DNA of 64,000 bases from Neolewinella antarctica. GTDB lineage: Bacteria; Bacteroidota; Bacteroidia; Chitinophagales; Saprospiraceae. This document shows positions 17,247 through 25,586 of the stretch, piece by piece. Each line of letters begins with the position of its first letter. Positions within the stretch are counted from its first letter, which is position 1. The translations under genes and the position numbers were made by a program. The stretch spans positions 1,069,104-1,133,103 of the forward strand of contig NZ_JAATJH010000001.1 in assembly GCF_011927835.1 (NCBI RefSeq), read 5' to 3'. Under the pieces are notes generated by a model. The model did no database searches. It saw only the letters and a list, made by a program, of their open reading frames with translations, and was not told the origin of the DNA.

Positions 17247-17340
17247 AAAAAATAGGCAAGCATACCGAACGCTCAACCTTTTACCCTTGCTGCGTTTCCG
17301 CCCTGGGGGAGTTCAAAAGGAGCTGTTCGTATGCTGCCCG
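17247..17340 (-). ncRNA. ffs: signal recognition particle RNA (4.5S type)
   Basis: The minus strand contains CTCCCCCAGGGCGGAAAC followed directly by GCAGCAAGGGTAA: the conserved SRP54-binding hairpin with its GGAA-type tetraloop and internal loop, in the Bacteroidota version. Outer arms GGCAGCATACGAAC and GTTCGGTATGCTTGCC close a long helix, giving a small SRP RNA of about 94 nt. It ends in a T6 run at 17252-17247 and is preceded by a -7 box at 17344-17351. The exact ends are estimated. Confidence 0.9.
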
Positions 17341-17343
17341 GCA

Positions 17344-17351
17344 CAAAGGTA
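17344..17351 (-). promoter_or_regulatory. -7 box of the SRP RNA gene
   Basis: Minus-strand TACCTTTG ends a few nt before the predicted 5' end of ffs, the spacing expected for a Bacteroidota -7 element. Confidence 0.65.
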
Positions 17352-17415
17352 CGCCGCCTTTTGGAAGCATCCTAACGTATTTACATTTTTTAGCAAGGCT
17401 ACACCAGATCGACGA

Positions 17416-18144
17416 TTACGTAGTAGCCGAGAGGCACGCCAAATACTGACGGATCGTTTCCTTCAGCCCCAGGTACAGCGCATCCGTGACCAGTGCGTGG
17501 CCAATACTGACTTCCTGCAGGCCCGGCATATTATTGGCAAAGAAGGTGAGGTTGTGCAGGTTTAGGTCGTGACCGGCGTTGATACCAATTCCGGCGGAAG
17601 CGGCGTACCGGCAAGCCGCCGTGAACGGTGCTACGGCGCGCGCGGGGTCGCCAGAAAACTGGGACGCAAACGGACCGGTGTAGAACTCGATTCGGTCCGC
17701 ACCGACGGCCAGGGCGCCATCGATCATTCGCTCGTTCGGGTCAACGAACAAAGAGGTTCTGATGCCGGCGGCTTTGAAGGGGGCTAAGATTTCTTTCAGA
17801 AAATCCGCCCGGCCTACGGTATCCCAGCCGTGGTCGCTCGTGAGTTGGCCGGGAGCGTCGGGTACGAGCGTGACCTGGTGGGGTTTGGTTTCCAGGACGA
17901 CTTCCAGAAACCTACCTTCCGGATAGCCCTCGATGTTGAGTTCGGTTTGAACTACTTCTTTGAGGGCGTAGACGTCGTCGTAGCGGGCGTGGCGCTGGTC
18001 GGGTCGGGGGTGAATGGTGATCCCCTGGGCCCCAAATTTTTCGCAGTCGAGCGCGACTTTAACCAGGTCGGGGTAATTAGCGCCCCGGCCGTTACGGATG
18101 AGGGCTACTTTGTTGAGGTTAACGGATAAGCGGGCGGGGCGCAT
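17416..18144 (-). CDS. pdxJ: pyridoxine 5'-phosphate synthase
   Basis: 242-residue TIM barrel joining deoxyxylulose 5-phosphate and 3-amino-2-oxopropyl phosphate in vitamin B6 synthesis. Hallmarks are RLSVNLNKVALIRNGRG at the start, ITIHPRPDQRHAR (His and Arg of the active site) near residue 40, TLVPDAPGQLTSDHGWD near 94, and GINAGHDLNLHNL near 190 with the catalytic His. Other B6 genes are not adjacent. It starts at the ATG at 18144. Confidence 0.97.
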   Translation of the reverse strand: MRPARLSVNLNKVALIRNGRGANYPDLVKVALDCEKFGAQGITIHPRPDQRHARYDDVYALKEVVQTELNIEGYPEGRFLEVVLETKPHQVTLVPDAPGQLTSDHGWDTVGRADFLKEILAPFKAAGIRTSLFVDPNERMIDGALAVGADRIEFYTGPFASQFSGDPARAVAPFTAACRYAASAGIGINAGHDLNLHNLTFFANNMPGLQEVSIGHALVTDALYLGLKETIRQYLACLSATT

Positions 18145-18242
18145 GGATTTAATTTTAGGGGTTAAGTATAGATTATTAACTACCGTATGTGGCGGATATG
18201 AGGAAAAGTTGATTGATTCGAAGTAGCCTCAACAATTCAGCC

Positions 18243-19055
18243 CTAGTCCTCCCGTGGCACCAGCGGCCGCGCCGTCGTGTTTTTGTAATAAATGCGGCTG
18301 CGGGCGGGGACGCTTTCGACAATCCAGGTATTGCCGCCAATGATTGAATTTTCACCAATCACCGTGGCGCCGCCGAGAATGGTCGCACCGGCGTAGATGA
18401 CCACCTTATCTTCAATGGTTGGGTGCCGCTTGGTCCTGGCCATGTCTTTACGCACACTCAGGGCACCAAGCGTGACGCCCTGATATATTTTGACGTCGTC
18501 ACCGATCATAACCGTCTCGCCAATTACAATACCCGTCCCGTGGTCGATGCAGAACCGGCGGCCGATGGTGGCCCCGGGGTGAATCTCTACCCCAGTGCGC
18601 TGATGGGCGACTTCGCTCAACATTCTCGGTAACAGCGGAACTCCCAGCCGACACAAGGCGTGCGCAATACGGTGGACGGCCAGCGCGTAGAAGCCGGGAT
18701 AGGTACTGATCACTTCCGTACGATTCCGCGCGGCGGGGTCGCCGGAAAGTATGGCGTCGGCGTCTTCGGAAAGTGCGGCATAAATATTCACTAACTCCCC
18801 CTCGAATGCAGTGTGGACCTCACCCGCCGGGTTCTTTAACTGCTCCTTCAGGGTATCCAGGATAGTGTACAGCTTCAGATTGTTCGTCTGGTAGTGCAGG
18901 CGCAACCCTCTTTCGGTGGTGAAACGGACGGAGCTGAATTCAGGAAACAGGAACTGCATTGTTCCCCCCAGCCATTCCTCGACGAGCCCCGGCGATGGGA
19001 GCTCATCCGCCGCAAGGTGAGCAGCAAATCGATCGGTAAAAAACTGGCTGTCCAT
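18243..19055 (-). CDS. cysE: serine O-acetyltransferase
   Basis: Acetylates serine with acetyl-CoA, the first step of cysteine synthesis; CysM-type synthase is encoded at 32756-33634. About 270 residues: a helical N-terminal half, then left-handed beta-helix hexapeptide repeats from about residue 160 ([28 protein letters not shown]), including the catalytic His region (FCIDHGTG). The ATG at 19055 is chosen over 19136 because the latter lies in the T-run of a terminator hairpin. Confidence 0.92.
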   Translation of the reverse strand: MDSQFFTDRFAAHLAADELPSPGLVEEWLGGTMQFLFPEFSSVRFTTERGLRLHYQTNNLKLYTILDTLKEQLKNPAGEVHTAFEGELVNIYAALSEDADAILSGDPAARNRTEVISTYPGFYALAVHRIAHALCRLGVPLLPRMLSEVAHQRTGVEIHPGATIGRRFCIDHGTGIVIGETVMIGDDVKIYQGVTLGALSVRKDMARTKRHPTIEDKVVIYAGATILGGATVIGENSIIGGNTWIVESVPARSRIYYKNTTARPLVPRED

Positions 19056-19134
19056 ACCGGAAAGTTGAGGCGGTGAATTGAGTTGTTGTCTCCAAAAACA
19101 CCGTAATTGGAGATAGTTTCGAGCGAGCGAAAAC

Positions 19135-19164
19135 AAAAAAAGGGGCCGGCGTGGTGCCGGCCCC
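19135..19164 (-). terminator. strong intrinsic terminator between the sigma gene and cysE
   Basis: Perfect 9-bp GGGGCCGGC/GCCGGCCCC stem with loop ACCAC and a 7-T run, read on the minus strand. It lies 228 nt after the nearer ECF sigma gene and 79 nt before the cysE start, so it may end the sigma transcript or act as an attenuator in a cysE leader. Confidence 0.85.
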
Positions 19165-19391
19165 TCGATAATGTAGTTTTTGGTTAATGTCTGCCGGCAC
19201 GGTGGGTTACAAAGCGTAACGAAATTTATTAGACGGCGTTAAAGTGTTTTGGAGTAGTGAGAGAACGCTAGCTGAAAATACTGTGAAAAGCTTGGCGTTA
19301 ACTTCGAAAATCTTTGAGACTCGGTTACTAATATATCTAAAAGGGAATGCCTGCTGGGGCTAAATCTACAACCGGGCCTTAAATTGATTGA

Positions 19392-19901
19392 TCAGTTCTT
19401 GTAACGGTCGCCAATCATGAACTTCATCTTCTGGCGAGCGAGAAAGATTCGGCTCTTAACGGTTCCGATGGGAATGTCGAGGTGAGCGGCGATTTCTTTG
19501 TACTCGTAGCCCTGGTAGAACATCAGGAACGGTATGCGGTAGATGTCACCGACTTGGTCCATCATGCCTTTGAGTTCTTTCATCCGCATATCATGCTCAC
19601 CTTTATTGGGGATGGCGGAAGAACTTTCCAGCGCGAAAGTGAAACTTTCGATGGGCTGATTGACGTGCTTGCGGCTTTTCATCTTCCGGTAACGGTTGAT
19701 GTAGGTGTTACGCATGATGGTTGAAACCCAGCTTTTGAAATTGGTCCCCATGGCAAACTTCTCGCGGTGGCGGTAAGCACGCATGGCGGTTTCTTGCATT
19801 AAATCTTGTGCGTCTTGCTGGCTGCGCGTTAGACGGAGAGCGAAGGAGAATAGTAGGTTTTCGAGTTTGGCAATTTCAGAAGTGAATTCTTGGTTTGTCA
19901 T
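19392..19901 (-). CDS. ECF-type RNA polymerase sigma factor (copy A)
   Basis: 169 residues after choosing the ATG at 19901, which matches the start of the paralogue next door. Region 2 includes FALRLTRSQQDAQDLMQETAMRAYRH and the -10-reading TNFKSWVSTIMRNTYINRYRK; region 4 includes YRIPFLMFYQGYEYKEIAAHLDIPIGTVKSRIFLARQKMK with the helix-turn-helix. About 83% identical (141 of 169 by my count) to the downstream-numbered copy at 20178-20687, so a tandem duplication. No anti-sigma gene is adjacent. A 17-bp motif shared with the other copy lies about 150 nt upstream. Confidence 0.92.
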   Translation of the reverse strand: MTNQEFTSEIAKLENLLFSFALRLTRSQQDAQDLMQETAMRAYRHREKFAMGTNFKSWVSTIMRNTYINRYRKMKSRKHVNQPIESFTFALESSSAIPNKGEHDMRMKELKGMMDQVGDIYRIPFLMFYQGYEYKEIAAHLDIPIGTVKSRIFLARQKMKFMIGDRYKN

Positions 19902-20037
19902 AGTATTATTTGAACTGAAGGTAAAATGAGCACCCGGCAACAAGCCGAATAACTACTACCTCACGTACAAATAGCGTGCCAAACCCTTAAGGCTTTGATA
20001 AACAGAACGTTAACTAAACACTAATCAAGCTCTGCTT

Positions 20038-20067
20038 ACTATATTTAAAAAATTGATTAAATATAGT
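20038..20067. promoter_or_regulatory. inverted repeat and shared motif upstream of sigma copy A
   Basis: Perfect 10-bp arms ACTATATTTA (20038-20047) and TAAATATAGT (20058-20067) with a 10-nt spacer. The second arm is part of the minus-strand motif TGACTATATTTAATCAA (20069-20053) that recurs with one change upstream of sigma copy B. TATATTTA could be a -7 element one base from consensus. Confidence 0.5.
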
Positions 20068-20177
20068 CATTTCAGTTTTGCTTAATTTGTTCGTGCCCGT
20101 AGATAATTATTTGTCGACGCCCGCTTGGGTCCGCAAATATGCACGCGGAATGATGGATAAAGACTCGTAGACAACTA

Positions 20178-20687
20178 CTAATCTGCGGTGCGGCTCCCGA
20201 TAACGGCCTTCATCTTTTGGCGTGCCAGGAAGATTCTACTCTTAACCGTACCGATCGGGATACACAGGTGGTCCGCTATTTCCTGGTACTCGTAGCCCTG
20301 ATAAAACATCAGGAAAGGGATGCGGTAAATTTCGCCAATGCCATTCATTACTTTGCGCAACTCCTTCATCCGCATGTCGTGCTCCCCCACGTTGTCGACG
20401 GCATTCTGGTTTTCGAGCGCGAACGTAAAGCTTTCGATGGGCTGGTTAACGTGCTTACGGCTCTTAGCCTTGCGGTAGTGGTTAATGTAAGTGTTGCGCA
20501 TGATGGTGGATACCCAACTCTTGAAATTGGTACCGATCGCGAATTTTTCGCGGTGCCGGTACGCACGCATGGCGGTTTCCTGCATCAAGTCCTGCGCATC
20601 CTGCTGGCTACGCGTCAGCCGAAGGGCGAAAGAAAACAGCAGGTTGTCTAGTTTACCAATCTCTTGGGTGAATTCCTGGTTGGTCAT
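20178..20687 (-). CDS. ECF-type RNA polymerase sigma factor (copy B)
   Basis: 169 residues with the same domain layout as copy A: sigma region 2 (residues about 15-80) and region 4 (about 120-162, YQEIADHLCIPIGTVKSRIFLARQ). Differences cluster in the linker between regions 2 and 4 (around 93-117) and at the extreme C-terminus, while the promoter-contacting helices are nearly identical. That suggests that the two recognise the same or overlapping promoters. No anti-sigma factor gene is nearby. Confidence 0.92.
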   Translation of the reverse strand: MTNQEFTQEIGKLDNLLFSFALRLTRSQQDAQDLMQETAMRAYRHREKFAIGTNFKSWVSTIMRNTYINHYRKAKSRKHVNQPIESFTFALENQNAVDNVGEHDMRMKELRKVMNGIGEIYRIPFLMFYQGYEYQEIADHLCIPIGTVKSRIFLARQKMKAVIGSRTAD

Positions 20688-20848
20688 GGTTCGGGTAGTT
20701 TAAAGGCTAATGCATACTTGCTTACGATTACAATTCTTCGCAGCACTTCACCCAACTACCTTCAAAACTCATGCCAAAGTCGTAAAATTTTGACGCTCAA
20801 TACATTACGACCAATCTCGCTGTTCCACAAATTGCGATATTCCAGTAT

Positions 20849-20893
20849 TTGATTAAATTTAGTCACTAATTACTGTGCGTTCAAAGGAGCCGT
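20849..20893 (-). promoter_or_regulatory. candidate promoter of sigma copy B with shared motif
   Basis: On the minus strand TGACTAAATTTAATCAA (20865-20849) matches the copy A motif at 16 of 17 positions. It contains TAAATTTA, one base from the -7 consensus, and a TTTG lies 20 nt upstream of that, as expected for a -33 element. TTAGTCACTAA at 20859-20869 is also a perfect palindrome. The distance to the start codon is 161 nt. Confidence 0.5.
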
Positions 20894-20938
20894 TCAGTTG
20901 TAATGCCCCTTATGACCGCACAGTAGCCGACCACAATT

Positions 20939-20988
20939 AAAAATGCTCCGGTCCAATTTCTCTTCGTAGAGAAACTAGACCGGAGCAT
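20939..20988 (-). terminator. intrinsic terminator of the DUF4920 lipoprotein gene
   Basis: Perfect 11-bp arms ATGCTCCGGTC (20943-20953) and GACCGGAGCAT (20978-20988), with an inner TTTCTC/GAGAAA stem, followed on the minus strand by TTTTT. Confidence 0.88.
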
Positions 20989-21025
20989 CTTTACTCGTTC
21001 GTGGGCAACTTTAAGGCGAAAAAAA

Positions 21026-21547
21026 TTATTTGAGGAGCTTCACTCCGTCCGCCAGGAAGCGCAGTTCCTTTACCGGCTCCGTGATGGCAGCAATCTCAGC
21101 GGCGTCCTTACCGGCATCTTCCGCGTAGTGGCGTAGTTCATCGACCGGCGTTATCTGGTAGTAGGCCATACCATTCATGACCACTTCCCGGCCGCTGATG
21201 TCCTTCGGCATGAAGAAACCATAGTCCTTGAACTTAACCATAATCTCGTCTTCCTGGCCGGAGTTGATGGTCATCCAACACCCCTTCGCCTGGCAGACTT
21301 CAGTCACCTCTCCACGAAGTACGGTATTAATAGTATCCGCAATCTCCTTTTCAGTGTACCGACTGATAAAACTCGGGGCGGCAACAACTTCGAGTGGCTC
21401 GAATTCAGCACCGTATGCGTTTTCCACGTTGAGTTGGACTGGCACCACGGCAGTTCGTTCCGCCTCGGTGGCGGACTGGGGCTGGGTGCACGCGAACGCA
21501 CAGATTAGTAAAACCGCGCAAATAAAACCGTGGGTGAGAAACTTCAT
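21026..21547 (-). CDS. DUF4920 lipoprotein
   Basis: 173 residues. A lipoprotein signal with lipobox AFAC puts Cys20 as the lipidated residue. The body contains the CQAKGCWM motif (residues about 89-96) and KFKDYGFFMPKDISGREVVMNG, characteristic of the DUF4920 domain, which resembles small OB-fold-like periplasmic proteins. The paired Cys and following Trp/Met suggest a metal or redox site, but no function is established. It has its own strong terminator. Confidence 0.85.
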   Translation of the reverse strand: MKFLTHGFICAVLLICAFACTQPQSATEAERTAVVPVQLNVENAYGAEFEPLEVVAAPSFISRYTEKEIADTINTVLRGEVTEVCQAKGCWMTINSGQEDEIMVKFKDYGFFMPKDISGREVVMNGMAYYQITPVDELRHYAEDAGKDAAEIAAITEPVKELRFLADGVKLLK

Positions 21548-21610
21548 TGATAAATATTTCGCGCCTTGAAAAAAGGAAGATGGATGTGGAGCGTCGAGCT
21601 AAATTGCTTA

Positions 21611-22003
21611 TTACATGTAGCCAACCAACTCGGTAATGAACGCGCTGCCGTAGCCCAGATCTTTTAACTCGGTTTGCAGACTCTGCGCATCCGTGCGGTC
21701 GGAAAAGCTCTCGCGGCTTTCAACGACCCAGACCTCCTCGCAGGGACGGTAGCGGGCGACTAGCGCGGGGTGAAAAGGATATTCCGTGGGGTCCGTGTAG
21801 CGGAGAATCGCTACCTGAATCTTGTATTCGGTCGTTGGCGTCGAAGCAAAGGCCGGGAGCGCATCCGGGGCAGTAGTGCCGTTATCAACGCTGACGACGG
21901 AGCCGTAAGTGTTGATGCCTTCTTCGCAGTAGCTTGGTTTGGTGGTCTGCGCGGATGCCGCGAAAGCGACCAAACAGCACAGCATGGTGAGAACAGATTT
22001 CAT
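21611..22003 (-). CDS. small exported SPOR-like protein
   Basis: 130 residues with a signal peptide (MKSVLTMLCCLVAFAASA). Residues about 58-128 (EYKIQVAILR ... FSDRTDAQSLQTELKDLGYGSAFITELVGY) have the beta-alpha-beta pattern of SPOR domains, which bind denuded peptidoglycan glycan strands, though the match is weak. Two Cys remain in the mature protein. It lies between two other envelope genes on the same strand (gaps of 63 and 117 bp), so it could be co-transcribed with the PorE-like gene upstream. Confidence 0.6.
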   Translation of the reverse strand: MKSVLTMLCCLVAFAASAQTTKPSYCEEGINTYGSVVSVDNGTTAPDALPAFASTPTTEYKIQVAILRYTDPTEYPFHPALVARYRPCEEVWVVESRESFSDRTDAQSLQTELKDLGYGSAFITELVGYM

Positions 22004-22120
22004 ATAAAATTAGGTTTTGAGAAGCACCGCCGCGTGAGATTATTCACCGGTAGGAACTTCTAAGATAGGGGAACGTGGTTGATTGGAGCAAGTTTACTGG
22101 TGAAGTCGAAGCCACGGAAT

Positions 22121-24145
22121 TTACTCGTCGGCTGGTAAGGCTTGCCGGTAAGTAACTTTAATTTCTACTTTTCGGTAAAGGGACCGCGCACCGGGCCCCG
22201 ATATTTCTCCCATTCCTTCAACGCGCGTTTCCGTGGCAGTAATGCCGGCGGTTTCCAAAAACCTAGCGACCGTTTGCGCTCTGTTCCGGCTTAGGTCGAG
22301 GTTGTATTCTTCCGCTCCTGAATCGTCGGCGTAACCGATAACATCGAGGGATGTCACCGGTTTGTCGATGATCAATGCTACGAAATCGTTGAGGCTATTG
22401 ACCTGAGAGGAAGGTAGACTAGCGTCATCGATCTTAAAGCGCAGGGTCAGGCTGCGGTTAACGATGGTAAATCTGACGGTCAGCTTCTGATCATTCTTCA
22501 ATTTTTCGGGCGCCCCGATAGCTACCGGGCTAGGTGCAATGGTTTCTGGGTGGGTGGGACTGACGAGCGTCTTTTCCTGAGTCAGCTTTAAATCGATTCG
22601 GTAAGGCTCGCGGTTATCCCACGTGGGGACCGCAAAATTTCGGTAATAAGGTAGGTAAGCATCATTCGCCACGCTAATGGGCAGTGGTGCGTCCGCGGAG
22701 GCACAAATAAAAAATCTGCCAGCGTAGTTCGTATAGTAGGTGGGACCGTTTAATACCGATACTGCCTGTTCCGTAATTGGTTCACCGGTCAGACTGTCCG
22801 TGACGTAACCGGAAACGTAGGTGACGTCGCGGCCCGTGAGCTTTCGGTCCAGTTGAAACTCGTAGATGTCGAGCCCCCCGAGCCCACCGGGACGGTCACT
22901 GGCGAAAAAGCCAGTACGCCCGTCGCTGCCGAGGTGAAAGCCTAACTCCCGGTGTGGCCCGTTAATCGGGGGGCCGAGGTTGATCGCCGCCCCGAACCGA
23001 TCGTCACGCCTATCCCGGTAGCTCATGTAAATATCCTGATCGCCAAACCCCTCGTGCCCCATACTGGCGAAGTACAGAATTTGACCGTCGTTACTGAGAA
23101 AAGGTCCTTCCTCATCCTGGGGGGAATTTACGCCATCCCCCAGGTTTTTGGGCTCGGACCAAGTGCCATCCGCATTTTTTGAGCACACGTAGATGTCGCT
23201 GCCGCCGAGGCCACCCGGGCGGATACTGGCGAAAAAGAGCTGCTGGCCATCGCAGGAAATAGCGGGCTGGCTTTCCCAACCGGCCGCATTGACGTAATCC
23301 GGCAGCGCCTCCACCCGCTCTACCTTCCCCTTAATGATCCACCCCGTGAATAGGTCGCACCCCCCCACGGTCGCCTTTTCGTGGCAAACGGTGAAGTAGA
23401 TCCGCTCGCCGTCCCGGACGAGGGTACACATGCCTTCCGGTTGCAGCGTGTTGAAGTTGCCGAACCGCGAAGTCGTCCACGCCATGCCGGCTTCGGCCCG
23501 GACGCCTTCGATGAGGTCTTCGTCCCGGAACTCCCCCTGCCGCGTGTAGTAGAAACTGTTGAGGTCATTGGCGAAAAAGGGGAAGTAGTCGTCGCGGACC
23601 GTGTTGATCGGCGGCCCCATGTTGTCTACTTCACTGACGTTGACGAACTGGGCGCTGTCCTGGGTGATTCGTACCGAGCGAAGATCGGCGGGAAGCCGCT
23701 TGAGCACGGCCCGTTCCTGTACCTTCTCCTCGTCACCGTTGCGACCGAACAGTACGGGATCAAAGGATTGCAGTTCCTGAAAGATGAGGTAGTACTCTTC
23801 CGCCAGTTTCGGGCGGGACATCCGGTAGTACACGCTGCCCAGTTGGTGATAAAGTAAACGGCTGAACATAGAATCTCGGCTCAGCACGAACTCGTACTGT
23901 TTGGCGGCTTCCGGCAGGTTGCCCCTGAGCTCTTCCGCCAGGCCGAGCAGCCGGTGGGCGGGGATAAATCCAGCGTCGAGCTCGGTAGCCCGACGGAAAG
24001 ATTTAGCAGCCTTTTTGTAGTTTTTGTTCGTTAAAGCATCGGACCCGGCCAAAAACTTAACCGTTGCCGCCGGACGGTCCTGCGACCCCAGGTGCGACGA
24101 CACGATGAGGACACAACACAAAAAGAGGAGTCGGAAGCGAAACAT
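22121..24145 (-). CDS. PorE-like TPR / beta-propeller / OmpA outer-membrane protein
   Basis: 674 residues with signal peptide (1-22), TPR repeats (about 30-135), a PD40-type beta-propeller with repeated DIYxxxRD and SNDGQxLYFASxGxxGxGDxDIY strokes (about 215-430), a carboxypeptidase regulatory-like domain (GYVTDSLTGEPITEQAVSVLN, about 440-510), and a C-terminal OmpA peptidoglycan-binding domain (VIGYADDSGAEEYNLDLSRNRAQTVARFL, about 600-660). This is the architecture of the T9SS-associated protein PorE, which anchors the PorP/SprF-type machinery to the cell wall. Similar four-domain proteins are numerous in the phylum, so exact orthology is not claimed. Confidence 0.82.
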   Translation of the reverse strand: MFRFRLLFLCCVLIVSSHLGSQDRPAATVKFLAGSDALTNKNYKKAAKSFRRATELDAGFIPAHRLLGLAEELRGNLPEAAKQYEFVLSRDSMFSRLLYHQLGSVYYRMSRPKLAEEYYLIFQELQSFDPVLFGRNGDEEKVQERAVLKRLPADLRSVRITQDSAQFVNVSEVDNMGPPINTVRDDYFPFFANDLNSFYYTRQGEFRDEDLIEGVRAEAGMAWTTSRFGNFNTLQPEGMCTLVRDGERIYFTVCHEKATVGGCDLFTGWIIKGKVERVEALPDYVNAAGWESQPAISCDGQQLFFASIRPGGLGGSDIYVCSKNADGTWSEPKNLGDGVNSPQDEEGPFLSNDGQILYFASMGHEGFGDQDIYMSYRDRRDDRFGAAINLGPPINGPHRELGFHLGSDGRTGFFASDRPGGLGGLDIYEFQLDRKLTGRDVTYVSGYVTDSLTGEPITEQAVSVLNGPTYYTNYAGRFFICASADAPLPISVANDAYLPYYRNFAVPTWDNREPYRIDLKLTQEKTLVSPTHPETIAPSPVAIGAPEKLKNDQKLTVRFTIVNRSLTLRFKIDDASLPSSQVNSLNDFVALIIDKPVTSLDVIGYADDSGAEEYNLDLSRNRAQTVARFLETAGITATETRVEGMGEISGPGARSLYRKVEIKVTYRQALPADE
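22514..22529. repeat. dispersed palindrome, in-gene copy
   Basis: CCCGATAGCTACCGGG, one base from the perfect form, within the PorE-like gene. It encodes part of SPVAIGAP in the linker between the CRD and OmpA domains. Confidence 0.7.
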
Positions 24146-24583
24146 TTATCTGGGTTGAGGGTAAGGCGTAAACGTAAAAATATAGAAGGACGGACAAACA
24201 ATTATCCGCGAGTGAAAGGTACTGAAAAAGCCTGGGCCTCATAAATTACAGCGAGGCCACAAAAAAAATGAGTGCATTAGTAAACTATCGCCGCTAAAGT
24301 AGGACTAAATCTCAGGAAGGGGATTATTCCTGGAATACGGGTAAACCTTTCCCTTAAGCTACTGTGCACTGAAGGTGTAGTAATACACACACTTTTACGC
24401 AAAGCGCACTGGTGCCAGGGGTTTTGGCGTAGCTCTTTCTAATTTACATTGCACCCGCGACCGCGCCTAACCCTGAACACGGCGATCACGTGAAACTTAG
24501 AAAATCGGATAACCAGCACCACCGAACCGATGCTCCGCTCGCCAGCGGTACAACTACGGCCAACACGAAGCGTTCCCCGAAGT
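24146..24583. other. divergent intergenic region
   Basis: 438 bp between the divergent PorE-like and lipoprotein genes. It holds one short GC-rich repeat (24450-24469); no -7 box with full consensus and no convincing gene or RNA are seen. Confidence 0.5.
24450..24469 (+). repeat. short GC-rich dispersed repeat
   Basis: TGCACCCGCGACCGCGCCTA matches the consensus at 17 of 18 core positions, in the divergent promoter region. Confidence 0.6.
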
Positions 24584-25528
24584 ATGAAATTTTCGTGCTA
24601 CCTCCCCATTCTAATCCTTCTAATGACTGCCTGCAACGGCGCTCAGTCTTCGAGCAAATCGCCCGACCAAGCGGTTGTGGCCACTACCGTGCCCGGCCAG
24701 TTCCGGGGTCAACTGAGTGATTACTGGTACCAGGGCAAGGCGGAGATCAACACGTACGACCTCCAGCAGGTGCGCTACGGTGAGGTTCACCCCGGGCAAA
24801 TCACGCTCATTTTCGTGAGTGAGGATTTTTTGACCGACCGGCAGGTAAAGAACGATGCCTACGCGAACCCCAACACAACGCCGATCATCAAGACCAACCT
24901 GATTCGCCGCTTCACGACGGGCATCTACGATTATTCCCAGATGACCTCCGTTTTCACGCCCACGGACTTGGCCAAGCAACCCCACACACTCAAAGTGACC
25001 ACGTCCGTGCAGGATTGGTGCGGCCAGACGTACACCCAGTTCAATGCCGACAACGACGGAGGCTGGAAGACGGAACTACGCTCCTACTTCGAAAGTGAAG
25101 GCGACGTGGAACACACCGTCACCGGCGATTTCTTGGAAGACGAAATTTTTAACCGAATCCGCACCGGGTGGAAGGAATTACCGACGGGCGAGCGTCGCGT
25201 CGTGCCCGCCAGCGGCTACCTGGTGATGCTGCACAAACCTTACGCGGCCGTGGCCACGCAACTGACGCTTGGCGATTACGCTGGCGACCGTTTCACCGAC
25301 GCTGAAACACTCAAGAGCTACACTATTAGTTACCCGAGCCTCGAGCGCACGGTCGAGATCGTGTTTAGCGCCGCCCCACCCTACGTAATCCGCGGCTGGA
25401 CGGAAACCTACCCCAGCCGTGGCAAGTCCCTCACTACGGTCGCAACCTTGAAGGAGCAGGTAGTGGCTCCCTACTGGTCGCAGAATAGCCTTGCCGATAC
25501 GGACAAACGCGCTACCTTAGGGCTTTAA
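24584..25528 (+). CDS. lipoprotein of unknown function (Bacteroidota family mislabelled Maf)
   Basis: 314 residues from the ATG at 24584. MKFSCYLPILILLMTAC is a lipoprotein signal with Cys17 lipidated. The mature part, with DYWYQGKAEINTYDLQQVRYGEVHPGQITLIFVSEDF near the start and WCGQTYTQFN in the middle, resembles a lipoprotein family common in Bacteroidota that is often labelled septum formation inhibitor Maf. It has no Maf nucleotide-pyrophosphatase motif, so that label is not used. A PAP2 phosphatase gene follows after 58 bp, probably in the same operon. Confidence 0.7.
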   Translation: MKFSCYLPILILLMTACNGAQSSSKSPDQAVVATTVPGQFRGQLSDYWYQGKAEINTYDLQQVRYGEVHPGQITLIFVSEDFLTDRQVKNDAYANPNTTPIIKTNLIRRFTTGIYDYSQMTSVFTPTDLAKQPHTLKVTTSVQDWCGQTYTQFNADNDGGWKTELRSYFESEGDVEHTVTGDFLEDEIFNRIRTGWKELPTGERRVVPASGYLVMLHKPYAAVATQLTLGDYAGDRFTDAETLKSYTISYPSLERTVEIVFSAAPPYVIRGWTETYPSRGKSLTTVATLKEQVVAPYWSQNSLADTDKRATLGL

Positions 25529-25586
25529 AACTGAACCTACGCTATTGCCATCGGTTCCGCCTAACACACCCGCAAGTGCTACTCCG

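Larger units (their letters stand above)
20688..21025. other. intergenic region upstream of sigma copy B
   Basis: 338 bp without a gene. It contains the sigma copy B promoter motif and the terminator of the DUF4920 lipoprotein gene; nothing else is recognised. Confidence 0.6.

Noticed and set aside
18243-19136. Longer serine acetyltransferase start at 19136
   Set aside because: That codon lies in the T-run of a strong terminator; family similarity starts near 19055.
24584-25528. Maf septum inhibitor label for the lipoprotein
   Set aside because: The protein has a lipobox and lacks the Maf nucleotide-pyrophosphatase motifs; the label in related genomes appears to be a propagated error.
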